A DNA stretch of 64,000 bases from Maribellus sediminis (lineage in GTDB: Bacteria > Bacteroidota > Bacteroidia > Bacteroidales > Prolixibacteraceae): NCBI RefSeq assembly GCF_011799805.1, contig NZ_WXUB01000002.1, positions 372,001-436,000 on the forward strand, read 5' to 3'. The translations under genes were made by a program, and so were the position numbers. The stretch's first letter is position 1; each line of letters opens with the position of its first letter. The notes under the pieces are model-generated. The model did not search any database. It had not been told where the DNA came from and saw nothing but the letters and a program-made list of their open reading frames with translations. Shown here piece after piece: positions 43,517 through 52,949 of this stretch.

Positions 43517-45076
43517 CTATCGTCGTACCACCCTGAAATTATCAAAAGCAGCTTCAAAATTTTCTGTAGCTGAAGTGCGATAGTTATGGAGATAAACTCT
43601 CATGTAAGTCTTTCCTGAGTCTGCATTTAACAAATCCGAGACTTTTGAGATCGAATCTCCTTCGCCGTCATTAAGACGGAACGCTGATAACGGAATACTA
43701 ATAGTTTGCCACCCGTCAGTAGTAACAGCAATAGCCTTAGTTGCTGATACTTTCCACGGTTCGTATCGTGCGATATAATTACTCGCACTTGCTGTTCTGA
43801 AACAAAGCGTACCTCCGCTCCATGGTTTCGTAACATTCATTTCAAATTTTATGACCCAATCGTCGCCGGAATCACCAAGGTTCTCTGTTGGTACCCACTG
43901 ACCACCGCCATCGTTAATAAGAATTTGATTTCCTCCCCAGCCATCAAGATAACCATCTTCTCCGGCTTCCAGAGGAGTGCTCTTATATACAAGGTACATA
44001 CCGTAACCAACGCCATAATCGGTATTATAGGAAGGCCAGCCTGAATTAGGATCTGAGCTATAAAGATTCACATCACCATTACCCCAGCCCCAGCCGAAGT
44101 AATCGCCCCACTCCATATTGGCCAAAATACCTACGCCACCAGAGTTTATTAAAGCAATCTCATTCACATTGTAAACAGTTGTAAATGAACCCGCCTGTGT
44201 TGTAATCTCAACCGGACCGCTTTGCGCCAATGCCGGAGAAACAAAGCTTAGTACAGACTCATTAGCTGACACTTCGTAGTTGGTTATTGCAGTACCAGCA
44301 AAAGTAAGACTTTGAATTGCGGTAAAGTTATACCCGTATAAATAAACCATGTCACCCTCATGAGGCACCTCTAATGAGATATATGAAATTACCGGAGGAC
44401 CAACAATTCTAATTGAGAAATTGGTAGACCCTACGTCGGTGGTATAAGTAATGGTATTTGCCAATAAAGGATTGGAGCCCGACAAATCAGCAGGCACCTG
44501 TACAATTGCGCTTGTGTCGGTATAAACAACCTCGCTTAAATCAGCCGCTATACCCTGAAATGATATTTCGGTGGCATCCTTGAGGTTATATCCAACAATA
44601 TTGATTTCATCGCCGGGGTACAACACATCCACAACTGTATCATTTGGAGCAGCTTCACTGCTTCTCACGCGAGCAATCTGTGGGTCTCCTATAATGTTGA
44701 TATTAAATGTAGCCATCCCCCCTTCACTGATTGCAGTTACGATATTAAGTTCATCAGCCGGAACTGATTCAAATGGGATATCAGGCAATTGTACTACAAG
44801 GCTTCCATCAGCAAAAAGCGCTGTGTTAATTGTAGCAGGTACAGAGCCAAAATTCACCTGAGTAACAGTGCTCAGGTTTTGTCCCAACAAAACGACCCAT
44901 TGGCCGGTTTGTATCGTTGTTACAGCCGTATCGTTGGGAGAAGCTTCATAATTTATCACACCAGTAATAACCGGTGGTTCCATTTGTTCCTTCTGGCAAG
45001 CCGATCCAAATAAGATCACCACTGCTAAAAATAGTAGCTGCCAGTAATAGGCGTAATTATTTATTCTATTTTTCAT
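43517..45076 (-). CDS. Surface glycan-binding lipoprotein (SGBP-B type, IPT/TIG repeats)
   Basis: Non-enzymatic surface protein, 519 residues, with lipobox FGSAC near residue 27. Three IPT/TIG-like Ig domains (about 35-125, 132-225 and 228-305) each open with a pattern like NDTAV...GQWVVLLGQNL or GDEINIVGYNL. A larger C-terminal aromatic-rich domain follows (about 310-519: EWGDYFGWGWGNGDV, GYLDGWGGNQILIND, ending AAFDNFRVVRR). This architecture matches SGBP-B of the Bacteroides ovatus xyloglucan locus, whose last domain binds xyloglucan. It lies directly after SusD (23 nt) and before the GH5 gene, the same order as in that locus. Confidence 0.85.
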   Translation of the reverse strand: MKNRINNYAYYWQLLFLAVVILFGSACQKEQMEPPVITGVINYEASPNDTAVTTIQTGQWVVLLGQNLSTVTQVNFGSVPATINTALFADGSLVVQLPDIPFESVPADELNIVTAISEGGMATFNINIIGDPQIARVRSSEAAPNDTVVDVLYPGDEINIVGYNLKDATEISFQGIAADLSEVVYTDTSAIVQVPADLSGSNPLLANTITYTTDVGSTNFSIRIVGPPVISYISLEVPHEGDMVYLYGYNFTAIQSLTFAGTAITNYEVSANESVLSFVSPALAQSGPVEITTQAGSFTTVYNVNEIALINSGGVGILANMEWGDYFGWGWGNGDVNLYSSDPNSGWPSYNTDYGVGYGMYLVYKSTPLEAGEDGYLDGWGGNQILINDGGGQWVPTENLGDSGDDWVIKFEMNVTKPWSGGTLCFRTASASNYIARYEPWKVSATKAIAVTTDGWQTISIPLSAFRLNDGEGDSISKVSDLLNADSGKTYMRVYLHNYRTSATENFEAAFDNFRVVRR

Positions 45077-45099
45077 TGTTGTTACTTTTTTCTTTTATA

Positions 45100-46695
45100 C
45101 TAAAAATAAGGTACGGGGGCGTCTAACAACATTGGGTTAGCCGTTATTTCAGGTGATGGGATTGGGAGCCTGAAAGAATTGGCTGTAGCCGGCGTAATAA
45201 CGCCAAAAGGATTCTCCGGTTCCGCAACTCCGTCGTTATATTTGAAGGTAACACGCTCTCCTCCATTCAGAAGGCTGATCGCTTTCTGGGGGTTGTAGTA
45301 TGAAAGGCTTACCAAATCCCCCCAATACTGGCTTTCGGCAGCCAGCTCAATCCTTCGTTCTTTAAGCAGAATATCGGCATCAATCAAGTTTAACGGCTGA
45401 AGCCCCGCCCTTTCACGAACTTTATTAAAGTACATCAGCGCATCAGCATCTCCGGTTGAGCTGTTGTTACCCAGAATTGCTTCGGCGTAAACCAAGTAAA
45501 CATCAGCAATGCGCAGCAATGCGTTATGCTCGGCAGAAGAATATAAGGTCATAATTGGGACGTTGTTATCTTTTTTCGTTCCAATGATGTGTTTCTTTAG
45601 TCCGTTTTCGCCAGTAAAAGTATATCCGCCGGCGGCCGCGTTTAACTCCGGATAAAAATCGCCCTTAAACATAAAGGTTGCTTTGCGTCGGATTGTATCA
45701 TCCTCTGAATATTGCAGAAACATATCGTAGCTGGGCCTGATTCCAAACCAACCAGCCTGTCCGTCGGCAGAAATTTCAGTACCGCCCGGAGAATAAATTT
45801 GTAACATATTCCCGTGAAACCAATCACTGGTGGTGGGATCCCAACGCAAAGCAAACAGCGCTTCATCGTTATAATTGTTCTTTGTTTTGAATAGATCCGC
45901 GTAATTTTCCATCAATTCCAGTCCACTGTTTTTACAAACATTGCCTGCATATACTTTGGCACTATCCAAAAGTGCCTGGTCACGACTTCCGATACTTTGC
46001 GGATCTAAACCTGACCATGACAAATAGACTTTAGCCAGCAACCCTTGAGCAGACCAAGAGGTAACTCTTCCGCGCTCCCAGTCTGAATCGACCGCCTCAG
46101 GAAGATTCTGCGCGGCAAATGTCAGGTCGTTTACAATAAACTGGTACACATCATTCACCAGGTTGCGGGGAACCAAAGGCGAACTAATCAGTTCGGTATT
46201 GTCTTCGATGATTGGAACGTCGCCCCATAACAGCCCCAGGTTATAGTAAGCATATGCACGAATAAACCTGGCTTCGGCAAGGGCTGCATTTTTATCGGCT
46301 TCGGGAACAGATTCCGGTGTTTTTGCATTTATCGCATTTATGGTGGTATTACAATGGGCAATTACCTTGTACATGCCTCTCCAGTTGGCAATTACAGTTC
46401 CGTTAAGGCCTGTAACCGAGAAGGTATTGAGCTGAACAGCATCGTCATTATATCCGAGGACCATGTTTCCACTCATCACATCGCCTATGGTTAAATAACT
46501 GGTATAGGTATACTCGGCCCAGGGCGCACCGGCATATAAAGCAGCGGTTGCCAGTTTCAAATCAGATGTAGTTTGATAGAAGTTTTCCGTACTGATCTCT
46601 GATATTGGTGGGCGATCGAGAAAGTCCTTACTACAGGAGGCCAATAATCCGGCAAAAAGAAGCGCCAGATAAAATATTTTTGATTTCAATTTCAT
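45100..46695 (-). CDS. susD: SusD-family glycan-binding lipoprotein (pair 1)
   Basis: Outer-surface partner of SusC that closes the transporter and binds oligosaccharides. It has 531 residues and lipobox LLASC near residue 21, followed by SKDFLDRPPISEISTENFYQT, a classic SusD start. Helical TPR-like segments include ALAEARFIRAYAYYNLGLLWGDVPII near 145. The RagB/SusD C-terminal signature is seen as RRIELAAESQYWGDLVSL near 440 and the closing LPIPSPEITANPML. It begins 12 nt after the SusC stop codon. Confidence 0.94.
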   Translation of the reverse strand: MKLKSKIFYLALLFAGLLASCSKDFLDRPPISEISTENFYQTTSDLKLATAALYAGAPWAEYTYTSYLTIGDVMSGNMVLGYNDDAVQLNTFSVTGLNGTVIANWRGMYKVIAHCNTTINAINAKTPESVPEADKNAALAEARFIRAYAYYNLGLLWGDVPIIEDNTELISSPLVPRNLVNDVYQFIVNDLTFAAQNLPEAVDSDWERGRVTSWSAQGLLAKVYLSWSGLDPQSIGSRDQALLDSAKVYAGNVCKNSGLELMENYADLFKTKNNYNDEALFALRWDPTTSDWFHGNMLQIYSPGGTEISADGQAGWFGIRPSYDMFLQYSEDDTIRRKATFMFKGDFYPELNAAAGGYTFTGENGLKKHIIGTKKDNNVPIMTLYSSAEHNALLRIADVYLVYAEAILGNNSSTGDADALMYFNKVRERAGLQPLNLIDADILLKERRIELAAESQYWGDLVSLSYYNPQKAISLLNGGERVTFKYNDGVAEPENPFGVITPATANSFRLPIPSPEITANPMLLDAPVPYF

Positions 46696-46707
46696 AGCAT
46701 TCGTTTT

Positions 46708-49700
46708 TTATTTCGACAAAGTGATGTTTAGACCCAATGTAAACCTCCGGGCCTGAGGATAGTAACCATTATCAATACCTGCATTTATTGGATCCCACGA
46801 TCCAACTTCAGGATCCATACCTGAATATTTTGTGATTGTAAAAGCATTGGTAACGTTTGCATAAACCCGTAAGGCACTGATGTGAGCTCTACTCAGCAGG
46901 TTCTCAGAGAAGGTATACCCCAATGAAATAGTTTTGCATCGAACGAAAGACCCGTCTTCAATAAATTTGTCAGAAAATCTCAGGTTATCGTTAGTATTGT
47001 CATTTCGAACTCCCGGAATATCCGTGTCGGGATTGGTAACGATAACATTATAAGGATCAGTATCTGATCCTTCCTGATCAATTAGCTCTAGTTTAGCATA
47101 ATTGCTCAATGAATTGAAATAGCCAAAACTTGAGCGTGGATTTTCAGCGGTTACACGCAATTCGTTAAATACTTTATTTCCAATACTGGCACTGAGAAAT
47201 ACATTCAAATCAAAATTTCTATAATTAAAGGTGTTGTTTAACCCCATTTGTACTTTCGGAATTGGCGAACCAAGATAGGTTTGGTCTTTTTCATCAATTA
47301 TTCCGTCGCCATTCAAATCTTTAAATTTGAGATCGCCATACCAAATACTTCCGGCAGCATTCGCAAATGGCAAGATTTCGCCATTTTTAACCGGCCTGGC
47401 GTGAGGCTTAATACCATTTTCTTCATCGCCAAAAACATCAATGGCCGATGCAAATACGCCGCCATCAACAACGTATCCGTAAAAATCACCAATTGATCTT
47501 CCAACCACCGTCTTACTGTACCGGCCCATGATAGGTGCCCCGTCTGCGTTAAGTTTTAAAACCTTATTGATGTTTCGCGACACCGTCAGGTCTGTCTTCC
47601 AGGTAAAGTTTCTTCCCTGTATATTGGTAGAACTGATTCTGAAATCAAATCCTTTGTTTTCCATGGATCCTACGTTTACCCATGGTGCGTCCAACCCTCC
47701 TGGATTCCAGCCGATAGCGGTACCCGAGTACATGGGTAGCGATGTTTGCATGGCCAGGCCTTCAGTCTTTTTCAGGTAAAAATCGACTGAAAAATTCAAA
47801 CGCCAGTTAAAAAATGTCGCGTCGAGACCAATATTGGAGCTTTCGGTTTGTTCCCATTCCAAATCAGGGTTTGCAATGTTTTGCGTAAGTTGCGATACGG
47901 TGCTTACACCGGTAGGCACAGTGGCCAGCGTTGATGTGTAAACGTAATTACGTCCGGCTTGCCTGTTGGTTAATCCATAACCCAAACGCAGTTTTAATTC
48001 GTTAACTTTATTTACACCTTTCAAAAAATTCTCGTTGTTGACTTTCCATGCCAGGGCGCCGGAGTATGACAAGATCCAGCGTTTGTCTTCGGCATACATG
48101 GAAGACCCGTCCTCGCGAATGTTCCCGGTAAACAAATATTTATCGTTAATCCCCAAATTTAAACGGCCAAAAAACGATTCCTTGGAACTATGGGTTTTCG
48201 CTCCGCCATTTGTTGCCGTTGTAGGATCGCCCCCATTTATTACCTGCACATTGTTGGACGGATAATTTTTACGTGAAGCCTCCAAAGATTGTGATTTGTC
48301 CAGTGACGCCTCGTGACCGGCCATTGCCTTTAAACTGTATTTATCGTCAAACTGGTGGGAGTATGTAAGGTAATTCTTTAAAGAGGTATAAACGCCTTCG
48401 TTAAAATAAGACGCCCCCTCGCTTATTAGTCGCTCCAGATTTCCCATCTTGTAACTTGGGTTAAAAACATCTCTGGTGGCTATGGTAAAATTCCCTGAAG
48501 CTTCGTTACGTAACACCAGGTCTTTGGTAAAGGTAATTTCGGCATAAAGGTTACCAAAAACCTGCTTCCGGTTGGCCTCATTTTTATTAATTAACGCAAT
48601 TGCGTAAGGGTTAACCCGTTGTTGTACCCATCCTACGGTACTGGTAGATCCACCCCAACTGCCGTCGTTGTTCTGTACCGCAATATCAGGAGTTTGCTCT
48701 AAAGCTGCCCTAATAACACTTGAATTTGTGCTGTTGATGTTTTCATCAATATTCACCAGTTGAAGGCTTGTACCTATTTTTAGCCAATTAGTCGTTTTAT
48801 TGTCAAGGTTTAGACGAAAAGAAACCCGCTCAAACTTCGACCCCAATGCAATGCCTTCCTCGCTTTGGTAAGCTCCCGACAGCAGATACTGGGTGCGTGT
48901 ATCACCCCCACTAACGGTAAGCGTATGAGTTGATGTAGGTGCGTTTCGGAAAAGAACCTCCTGCCAATCGGTACCTTCGCCAAGGTATTCGGGATTAGCC
49001 AGCTCTGGTCGTTCGTCGAATCCCCAGCCAATACCGGCATTACGCTCGTTTACAAAGGTGGCGAATTCTCTCAGGTTCATCACCGGCAGTTTATCTGTCA
49101 ACTGTTGGGTACCGGCAGAAAATTCGTAGGTAATTTTAGGTGGAGCTATCCGGCCCCTTTTGGTTGTAATAATGATTACACCATCGGTTCCTTTTGAACC
49201 GTAAATAGCTGTGGCAGACGCATCTTTTAAAACGTCAACCGATTCAATATCTGAAGGATTTATACCGGCGAGCGGATTGGTGCCGCCTCCAACCCCGGCT
49301 ATTCCCTGTAGTTCCACCCCATCAAGTACATACAAGGGACCAGAACTACTAAAGCCCGTAATACCACGAATTTGTACGGAGACAGCGCCTCCTGGCTGTC
49401 CGGATGTTTGTGTAACCATCATTCCCGGGATACGCCCCTGAAGCGATTGTTCTAGCGTTACCGACTGCGACTGGCTGATTTCCTCAGCGTTAACAGATGA
49501 TACCGCTCCGGTAATGTTTTTTCGTTTTTCCCAACCGTAACCAACAGAAACAACTACTTCTTCCAGTCCGATAGACTCTTTTTCCATTGTTACATCTATT
49601 TTTCTTCTTCCGGCAACCTCAATTTCGGTCTTTTTCATCCCCACGAAAGAAAAAACAAGGACTCCATCTCCGGGAACATCCTCCAATGAATATTTTCCAT

Positions 49701-49908
49701 CAGCATCAGTGATCGTTCCTCGATCTGTGCCTTTTACAACAATGCTAACACCAGGCAAAAACTCTCCTTCGTGCTGAGATTTTACCACCCCGGAAATTGC
49801 AATGTTTTGTCCGAAGGAAGGAATGCCCCATAGTACCATTAATAAAATGACATAAAGACTCCTAACTGAAGCCCTTTGCCATATTAAAAAACTTCGCGTT
49901 TTTTTCAT
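46708..49908 (-). CDS. susC: SusC-family TonB-dependent transporter (pair 1)
   Basis: Outer-membrane importer of 1066 residues from the ATG at 49908 (MKKTRSFLIWQ); the open frame runs 26 codons further upstream with no signal features. Signal peptide ends PSFGQ. A CarboxypepD_reg-like domain (about 36-110) is followed by the plug with the SusC hallmark DVLKDASATAIYGSKGTDGVIIITTK (near 215, partly quoted: SATAIYGSKGTDGV) and a 22-strand barrel ending in LNITLSK. The first about 120 residues and the leader DNA are nearly identical to the second SusC here, while the rest diverges. A gap of 528 bp with a terminator separates it from the upstream PUL genes, so it probably heads its own transcript. 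Confidence 0.95.
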   Translation of the reverse strand: MKKTRSFLIWQRASVRSLYVILLMVLWGIPSFGQNIAISGVVKSQHEGEFLPGVSIVVKGTDRGTITDADGKYSLEDVPGDGVLVFSFVGMKKTEIEVAGRRKIDVTMEKESIGLEEVVVSVGYGWEKRKNITGAVSSVNAEEISQSQSVTLEQSLQGRIPGMMVTQTSGQPGGAVSVQIRGITGFSSSGPLYVLDGVELQGIAGVGGGTNPLAGINPSDIESVDVLKDASATAIYGSKGTDGVIIITTKRGRIAPPKITYEFSAGTQQLTDKLPVMNLREFATFVNERNAGIGWGFDERPELANPEYLGEGTDWQEVLFRNAPTSTHTLTVSGGDTRTQYLLSGAYQSEEGIALGSKFERVSFRLNLDNKTTNWLKIGTSLQLVNIDENINSTNSSVIRAALEQTPDIAVQNNDGSWGGSTSTVGWVQQRVNPYAIALINKNEANRKQVFGNLYAEITFTKDLVLRNEASGNFTIATRDVFNPSYKMGNLERLISEGASYFNEGVYTSLKNYLTYSHQFDDKYSLKAMAGHEASLDKSQSLEASRKNYPSNNVQVINGGDPTTATNGGAKTHSSKESFFGRLNLGINDKYLFTGNIREDGSSMYAEDKRWILSYSGALAWKVNNENFLKGVNKVNELKLRLGYGLTNRQAGRNYVYTSTLATVPTGVSTVSQLTQNIANPDLEWEQTESSNIGLDATFFNWRLNFSVDFYLKKTEGLAMQTSLPMYSGTAIGWNPGGLDAPWVNVGSMENKGFDFRISSTNIQGRNFTWKTDLTVSRNINKVLKLNADGAPIMGRYSKTVVGRSIGDFYGYVVDGGVFASAIDVFGDEENGIKPHARPVKNGEILPFANAAGSIWYGDLKFKDLNGDGIIDEKDQTYLGSPIPKVQMGLNNTFNYRNFDLNVFLSASIGNKVFNELRVTAENPRSSFGYFNSLSNYAKLELIDQEGSDTDPYNVIVTNPDTDIPGVRNDNTNDNLRFSDKFIEDGSFVRCKTISLGYTFSENLLSRAHISALRVYANVTNAFTITKYSGMDPEVGSWDPINAGIDNGYYPQARRFTLGLNITLSK

Positions 49909-50020
49909 AGAACATAAATTTAGATTATTAAAGTCCGCTTTAATTAGCTCAATATCAGCTGCTAATTTAGACCCAATAGCATCCATAGAGGGGCTACCAT
50001 GTATTTTATGAGGGATGATT
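49909..50020 (-). promoter_or_regulatory. Leader of susC 1, homologous to that of susC 2
   Basis: The roughly 110 bp before the ATG aligns with the leader of the second susC: both contain ACATAAATTTAGATTA, AGCTCAATATCAGC and CCATGTATTT (plus-strand reading). CCATGTATTT begins 89 bp upstream of the ATG here and 90 bp upstream in the other copy. Shared control by the hybrid sensor is likely but inferred. No TAnnTTTG box was found, which fits an activator-dependent promoter. Confidence 0.5.
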
Positions 50021-50376
50021 ATGTGTTATTTGAAAGTGGCCTCAGACCATAGTTTCTAGTAAACTTTTAAACTCTAACTGTTTAATCCTATTCTTTAAAC
50101 CTGCTAAACGTTTTATGGCTGGCGACCTCTCCTAATCATAAGTAGGATAACAAAACCGGAAACATGGTAAAAGATAAAAACGGGACGGAGTCAACCGAAT
50201 TGAAAGTAAAAAGCTAAAAGATCTTTCAAGCACTTGTTCCTGATGTTTCGGGGATAATCATCGTTACCTGACATTTTTTGTATTCGAAGGAAGAATTTAA
50301 AAATAGTAAAGGCCCTTGATTGTTGGCTTGGCGGGTTTCGAAGTTTCACTTTGTGTTATTGACTTTTCAAAAAAAA
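50021..50376. other. Gene-free spacer upstream of susC 1
   Basis: About 350 bp with no coding frame I can support. It should contain the core promoter and any binding site for the regulator, but I could not identify a specific operator. Confidence 0.5.
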
Positions 50377-50411
50377 GGGGCAACTTGTTTTAATATAAAA
50401 ACAGCCGCCCC
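50371..50411 (-). terminator. Intrinsic terminator after the second SusCD unit
   Basis: Read on the minus strand, GGGGC (50411-50407) pairs with GCCCC (50381-50377), with an additional GTTTT/AAAAC inner pairing, and is followed by a run of eight T. It lies 26 nt after the stop codon of the lipoprotein at 50437 and should end the susC2-susD2-lipoprotein transcript. Confidence 0.7.
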
Positions 50412-50436
50412 GTATTCAAATCCCAAGATTTATTAA

Positions 50437-51261
50437 TCAATGTGAATCATAATAGTCTTTTGTAATATAGTTATAGATTAACCAGTTGTTTGGATCTTTT
50501 TTTGCAATCAATTGCATGTGATCCGCGTCAAGGCTTTTTATCGTCATTATTGCATTCCAGTTAGCAACCTGGCCTCCTTGTGCTTTATCATGAATAACCT
50601 CGGCACCATAAGTGATCAATTCACTGCTTTCCGGGAACAACATAAAAGTACCCGTACCTGATAAATCAGGGAACATTTTATTGTCACAGGTGAAATTCGC
50701 ATTTCCAATCAAATCAAAGGTCATGGTTCCATAATCGCCGGCGCTAACTCCAGCCCACGGAATATCTGAAAAAGCAGGATCCCATTCCCATCCGGTGCCA
50801 CCAAAATAAAATGGCCCCGCAAAGTATTTGCTCACAGCGTTGGCATCCAAATCCAGCACCCAGGTTTTCGATTGGTTAATCCCCCCGGTAAGGTATGTCC
50901 ACATCGGATCGCTTACAAAATCTTCGTCTACGGTTGTTATTGTAAACGTGTATGGATCCGCAGTTACAAGTCCGCCGGGAGTTTCAACGGTATAAGTAAT
51001 GGTGTAATCACCAGGGAACGGTATGGTTATGGTCTCATCCAATTTAATTGAAGTACCTACGGGTGTTACCCAATATGGCTGAGCCCCCGGAGTTTCACTT
51101 TTCAGATAGAATTTATTTGGATTCTGAGAATCTACCGTCACAGAGAATTTCACTGCGCTTTTGTCCAACGGCTCCTGCAATTCATATTCGTCGGGCAAAC
51201 ATGCTGTGAACATGATTGCCACCAATGACAATACCGAAAATATTCTTAATATCTTGTTCAT
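50437..51261 (-). CDS. PUL surface lipoprotein with PKD-like domain, function unknown
   Basis: A 274-residue lipoprotein, lipobox MFTAC near residue 21. The N-terminal part (about 35-110) looks like a PKD/Ig-like sandwich ending in TYTVETPGGLVTADPYTFTI. The C-terminal part (about 125-274) starts with SKTWVLDLDA and is rich in Trp, Phe and Gly (GPFYFGGTGWEWDP). Proteins of this kind often follow SusD in beta-glucan-related PULs and are taken to be glycan-binding (SGBP) proteins. I do not recognise a catalytic site. It is 23 nt after susD 2, and a terminator follows. Confidence 0.75.
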   Translation of the reverse strand: MNKILRIFSVLSLVAIMFTACLPDEYELQEPLDKSAVKFSVTVDSQNPNKFYLKSETPGAQPYWVTPVGTSIKLDETITIPFPGDYTITYTVETPGGLVTADPYTFTITTVDEDFVSDPMWTYLTGGINQSKTWVLDLDANAVSKYFAGPFYFGGTGWEWDPAFSDIPWAGVSAGDYGTMTFDLIGNANFTCDNKMFPDLSGTGTFMLFPESSELITYGAEVIHDKAQGGQVANWNAIMTIKSLDADHMQLIAKKDPNNWLIYNYITKDYYDSH

Positions 51262-51284
51262 AATAATCGTAATTTAAAGTTCAT

Positions 51285-52940
51285 TTATTCCCATCCTGGA
51301 TTTTGTGTCAACGTTCCGTTTGAGAGCGTGATCTGCGTATTAGGAATCTGCATAAATCCTTTTGTAGCCTCAAATTTAGCAGCATCATAAGTAACCTGAT
51401 CTTCAACTCCGCCACTCACAACAGTTTGCGATGCCCCGGCAATTACACTCGCTGCGTTATCCAACCCGGTACGTAACAAGTCCCAGTAACGAATCCCTTC
51501 AAAGGCAAACTCAAATTTGCGTTCGGTCATAATATCGCTTGCAGCAACTGCTGAAACGGCTTCTAAACCTGCACGGGTGTGAACTTGATTAAAGTAATCC
51601 AACGCATTGGATGACCCAAGTTCTGCAGCCATAAGCAGCACATCGGCATAACGAATAAGAATGTAGTCCTGATCCTGCGATATTTGGAAGTCTTTTGAAC
51701 CACCGGTATCCGATGTTCCGTCAGGCAAAGCGGTAGGCGTATATTTTTTCACGGTATATCCAGTGTATTCGCGCTGATCGTTAATATCAAAAGAGCCTTC
51801 AATACCTTCTCCAACTATGTCGATAACAGAAGCGGCTTTACGTACATCGCCAGCTACATAAGTGTCAATAAACTTAGGATTAACCGTACAAGCTCCCCAG
51901 CCTTTTCCATAAGGAGAGAAATTTGTACCGCGCATTCCCATCATCACCAACCAGCGATTTCCATCGCTATTACCGTTATAGTCTGATGTACTGTTGAATT
52001 TTTGAGCAAACACAACTTCCTTGTTGCCTTTGCCTGCATACGCAGATTTGTCTAATGTATTATCGTCGGAATTTGGAACATAACTAGCAGCTGGCCAGAG
52101 GGTTTCAAAATCCTCAACAAGACCAAACTCGTTGCTGGAAATAACATCTTCAAGTCCGGCCAGTACTTCCTGTTTGGTTATCCCAAGATCGTCCTTTCCA
52201 TAGTAGCCGGTGTAAAACAGATAAACACGTGCCAGCAGTGCTTCTGCGGCATACCGTGTTGCACGCCCGTCGTTTGTTGCGGCCTGTGCTTTTGGGTAAG
52301 CATCTGCCGGTATATTTTCCACTGCAAATTTAAGATCCTCAACGATCTGCTTATATGTATCTGCAGGGTCTGCCTGTGGAACGTAGTCTGTGGTAGGTTC
52401 GGTCAACAATGGAACACGTTCGAAAAGACGAACCAATTCAAAATACTCCAAAGCCCGTATAAAACGTGCTTCACCTTCAATACGGTTCTTTGCAATCGAA
52501 TCTGTAGCAGCTTCGCCGGAATCCCATTCCACAACATCAGGAAGTTTTTTCAACAAAGTGTTACAACGATAAATACCTGTATAATACAATTTCCATCCAT
52601 CGTTGAAGATATCAACATCTGCCGGTGACTGGCTCTTGTCAAACCGATCCATCAATTGTAAGCCTCTGCCGTCGTTGGCACCACCGCCACCGAGGCATTC
52701 GTCAGCTGCAACTACCGAAGTTAAATAGAACGAAAATGCAGTAACAGTAACTTGATAACCATCATAACACCCCACCAATGCCATCTCGGCATCGGCTTGC
52801 GTTTTGTAAAAGTTTGCATCCAGAAGCTGAGTTTTTGGCTCGACATTCAAAAAGCTGTCTGTACATGATGATAAAAGCCCCAGAGTTATTACCCCGGCTA
52901 TCATGATATATAATCTTAATCTCTTCATAATAATTTTCAT
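51285..52940 (-). CDS. susD: SusD-family glycan-binding lipoprotein (pair 2)
   Basis: A 551-residue SusD homolog. ATG at 52940; a second ATG four codons on (52928) also gives the lipoprotein signal with Cys in LLSSC. SusD features are TDSFLNVEPKTQLLDANFYKTQADAEMAL at the start (partly quoted: NFYKTQADAEMAL), RIEGEARFIRALEYFELVRLF near 155, and the C-terminal RKFEFAFEGIRYWDLLRTG near 475. It follows SusC 2 by 9 nt. It is only distantly similar to the first SusD, so the two pairs probably bind different parts or sizes of the glycan. Confidence 0.94.
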   Translation of the reverse strand: MKIIMKRLRLYIMIAGVITLGLLSSCTDSFLNVEPKTQLLDANFYKTQADAEMALVGCYDGYQVTVTAFSFYLTSVVAADECLGGGGANDGRGLQLMDRFDKSQSPADVDIFNDGWKLYYTGIYRCNTLLKKLPDVVEWDSGEAATDSIAKNRIEGEARFIRALEYFELVRLFERVPLLTEPTTDYVPQADPADTYKQIVEDLKFAVENIPADAYPKAQAATNDGRATRYAAEALLARVYLFYTGYYGKDDLGITKQEVLAGLEDVISSNEFGLVEDFETLWPAASYVPNSDDNTLDKSAYAGKGNKEVVFAQKFNSTSDYNGNSDGNRWLVMMGMRGTNFSPYGKGWGACTVNPKFIDTYVAGDVRKAASVIDIVGEGIEGSFDINDQREYTGYTVKKYTPTALPDGTSDTGGSKDFQISQDQDYILIRYADVLLMAAELGSSNALDYFNQVHTRAGLEAVSAVAASDIMTERKFEFAFEGIRYWDLLRTGLDNAASVIAGASQTVVSGGVEDQVTYDAAKFEATKGFMQIPNTQITLSNGTLTQNPGWE

Positions 52941-52949
52941 TTAATTGAT

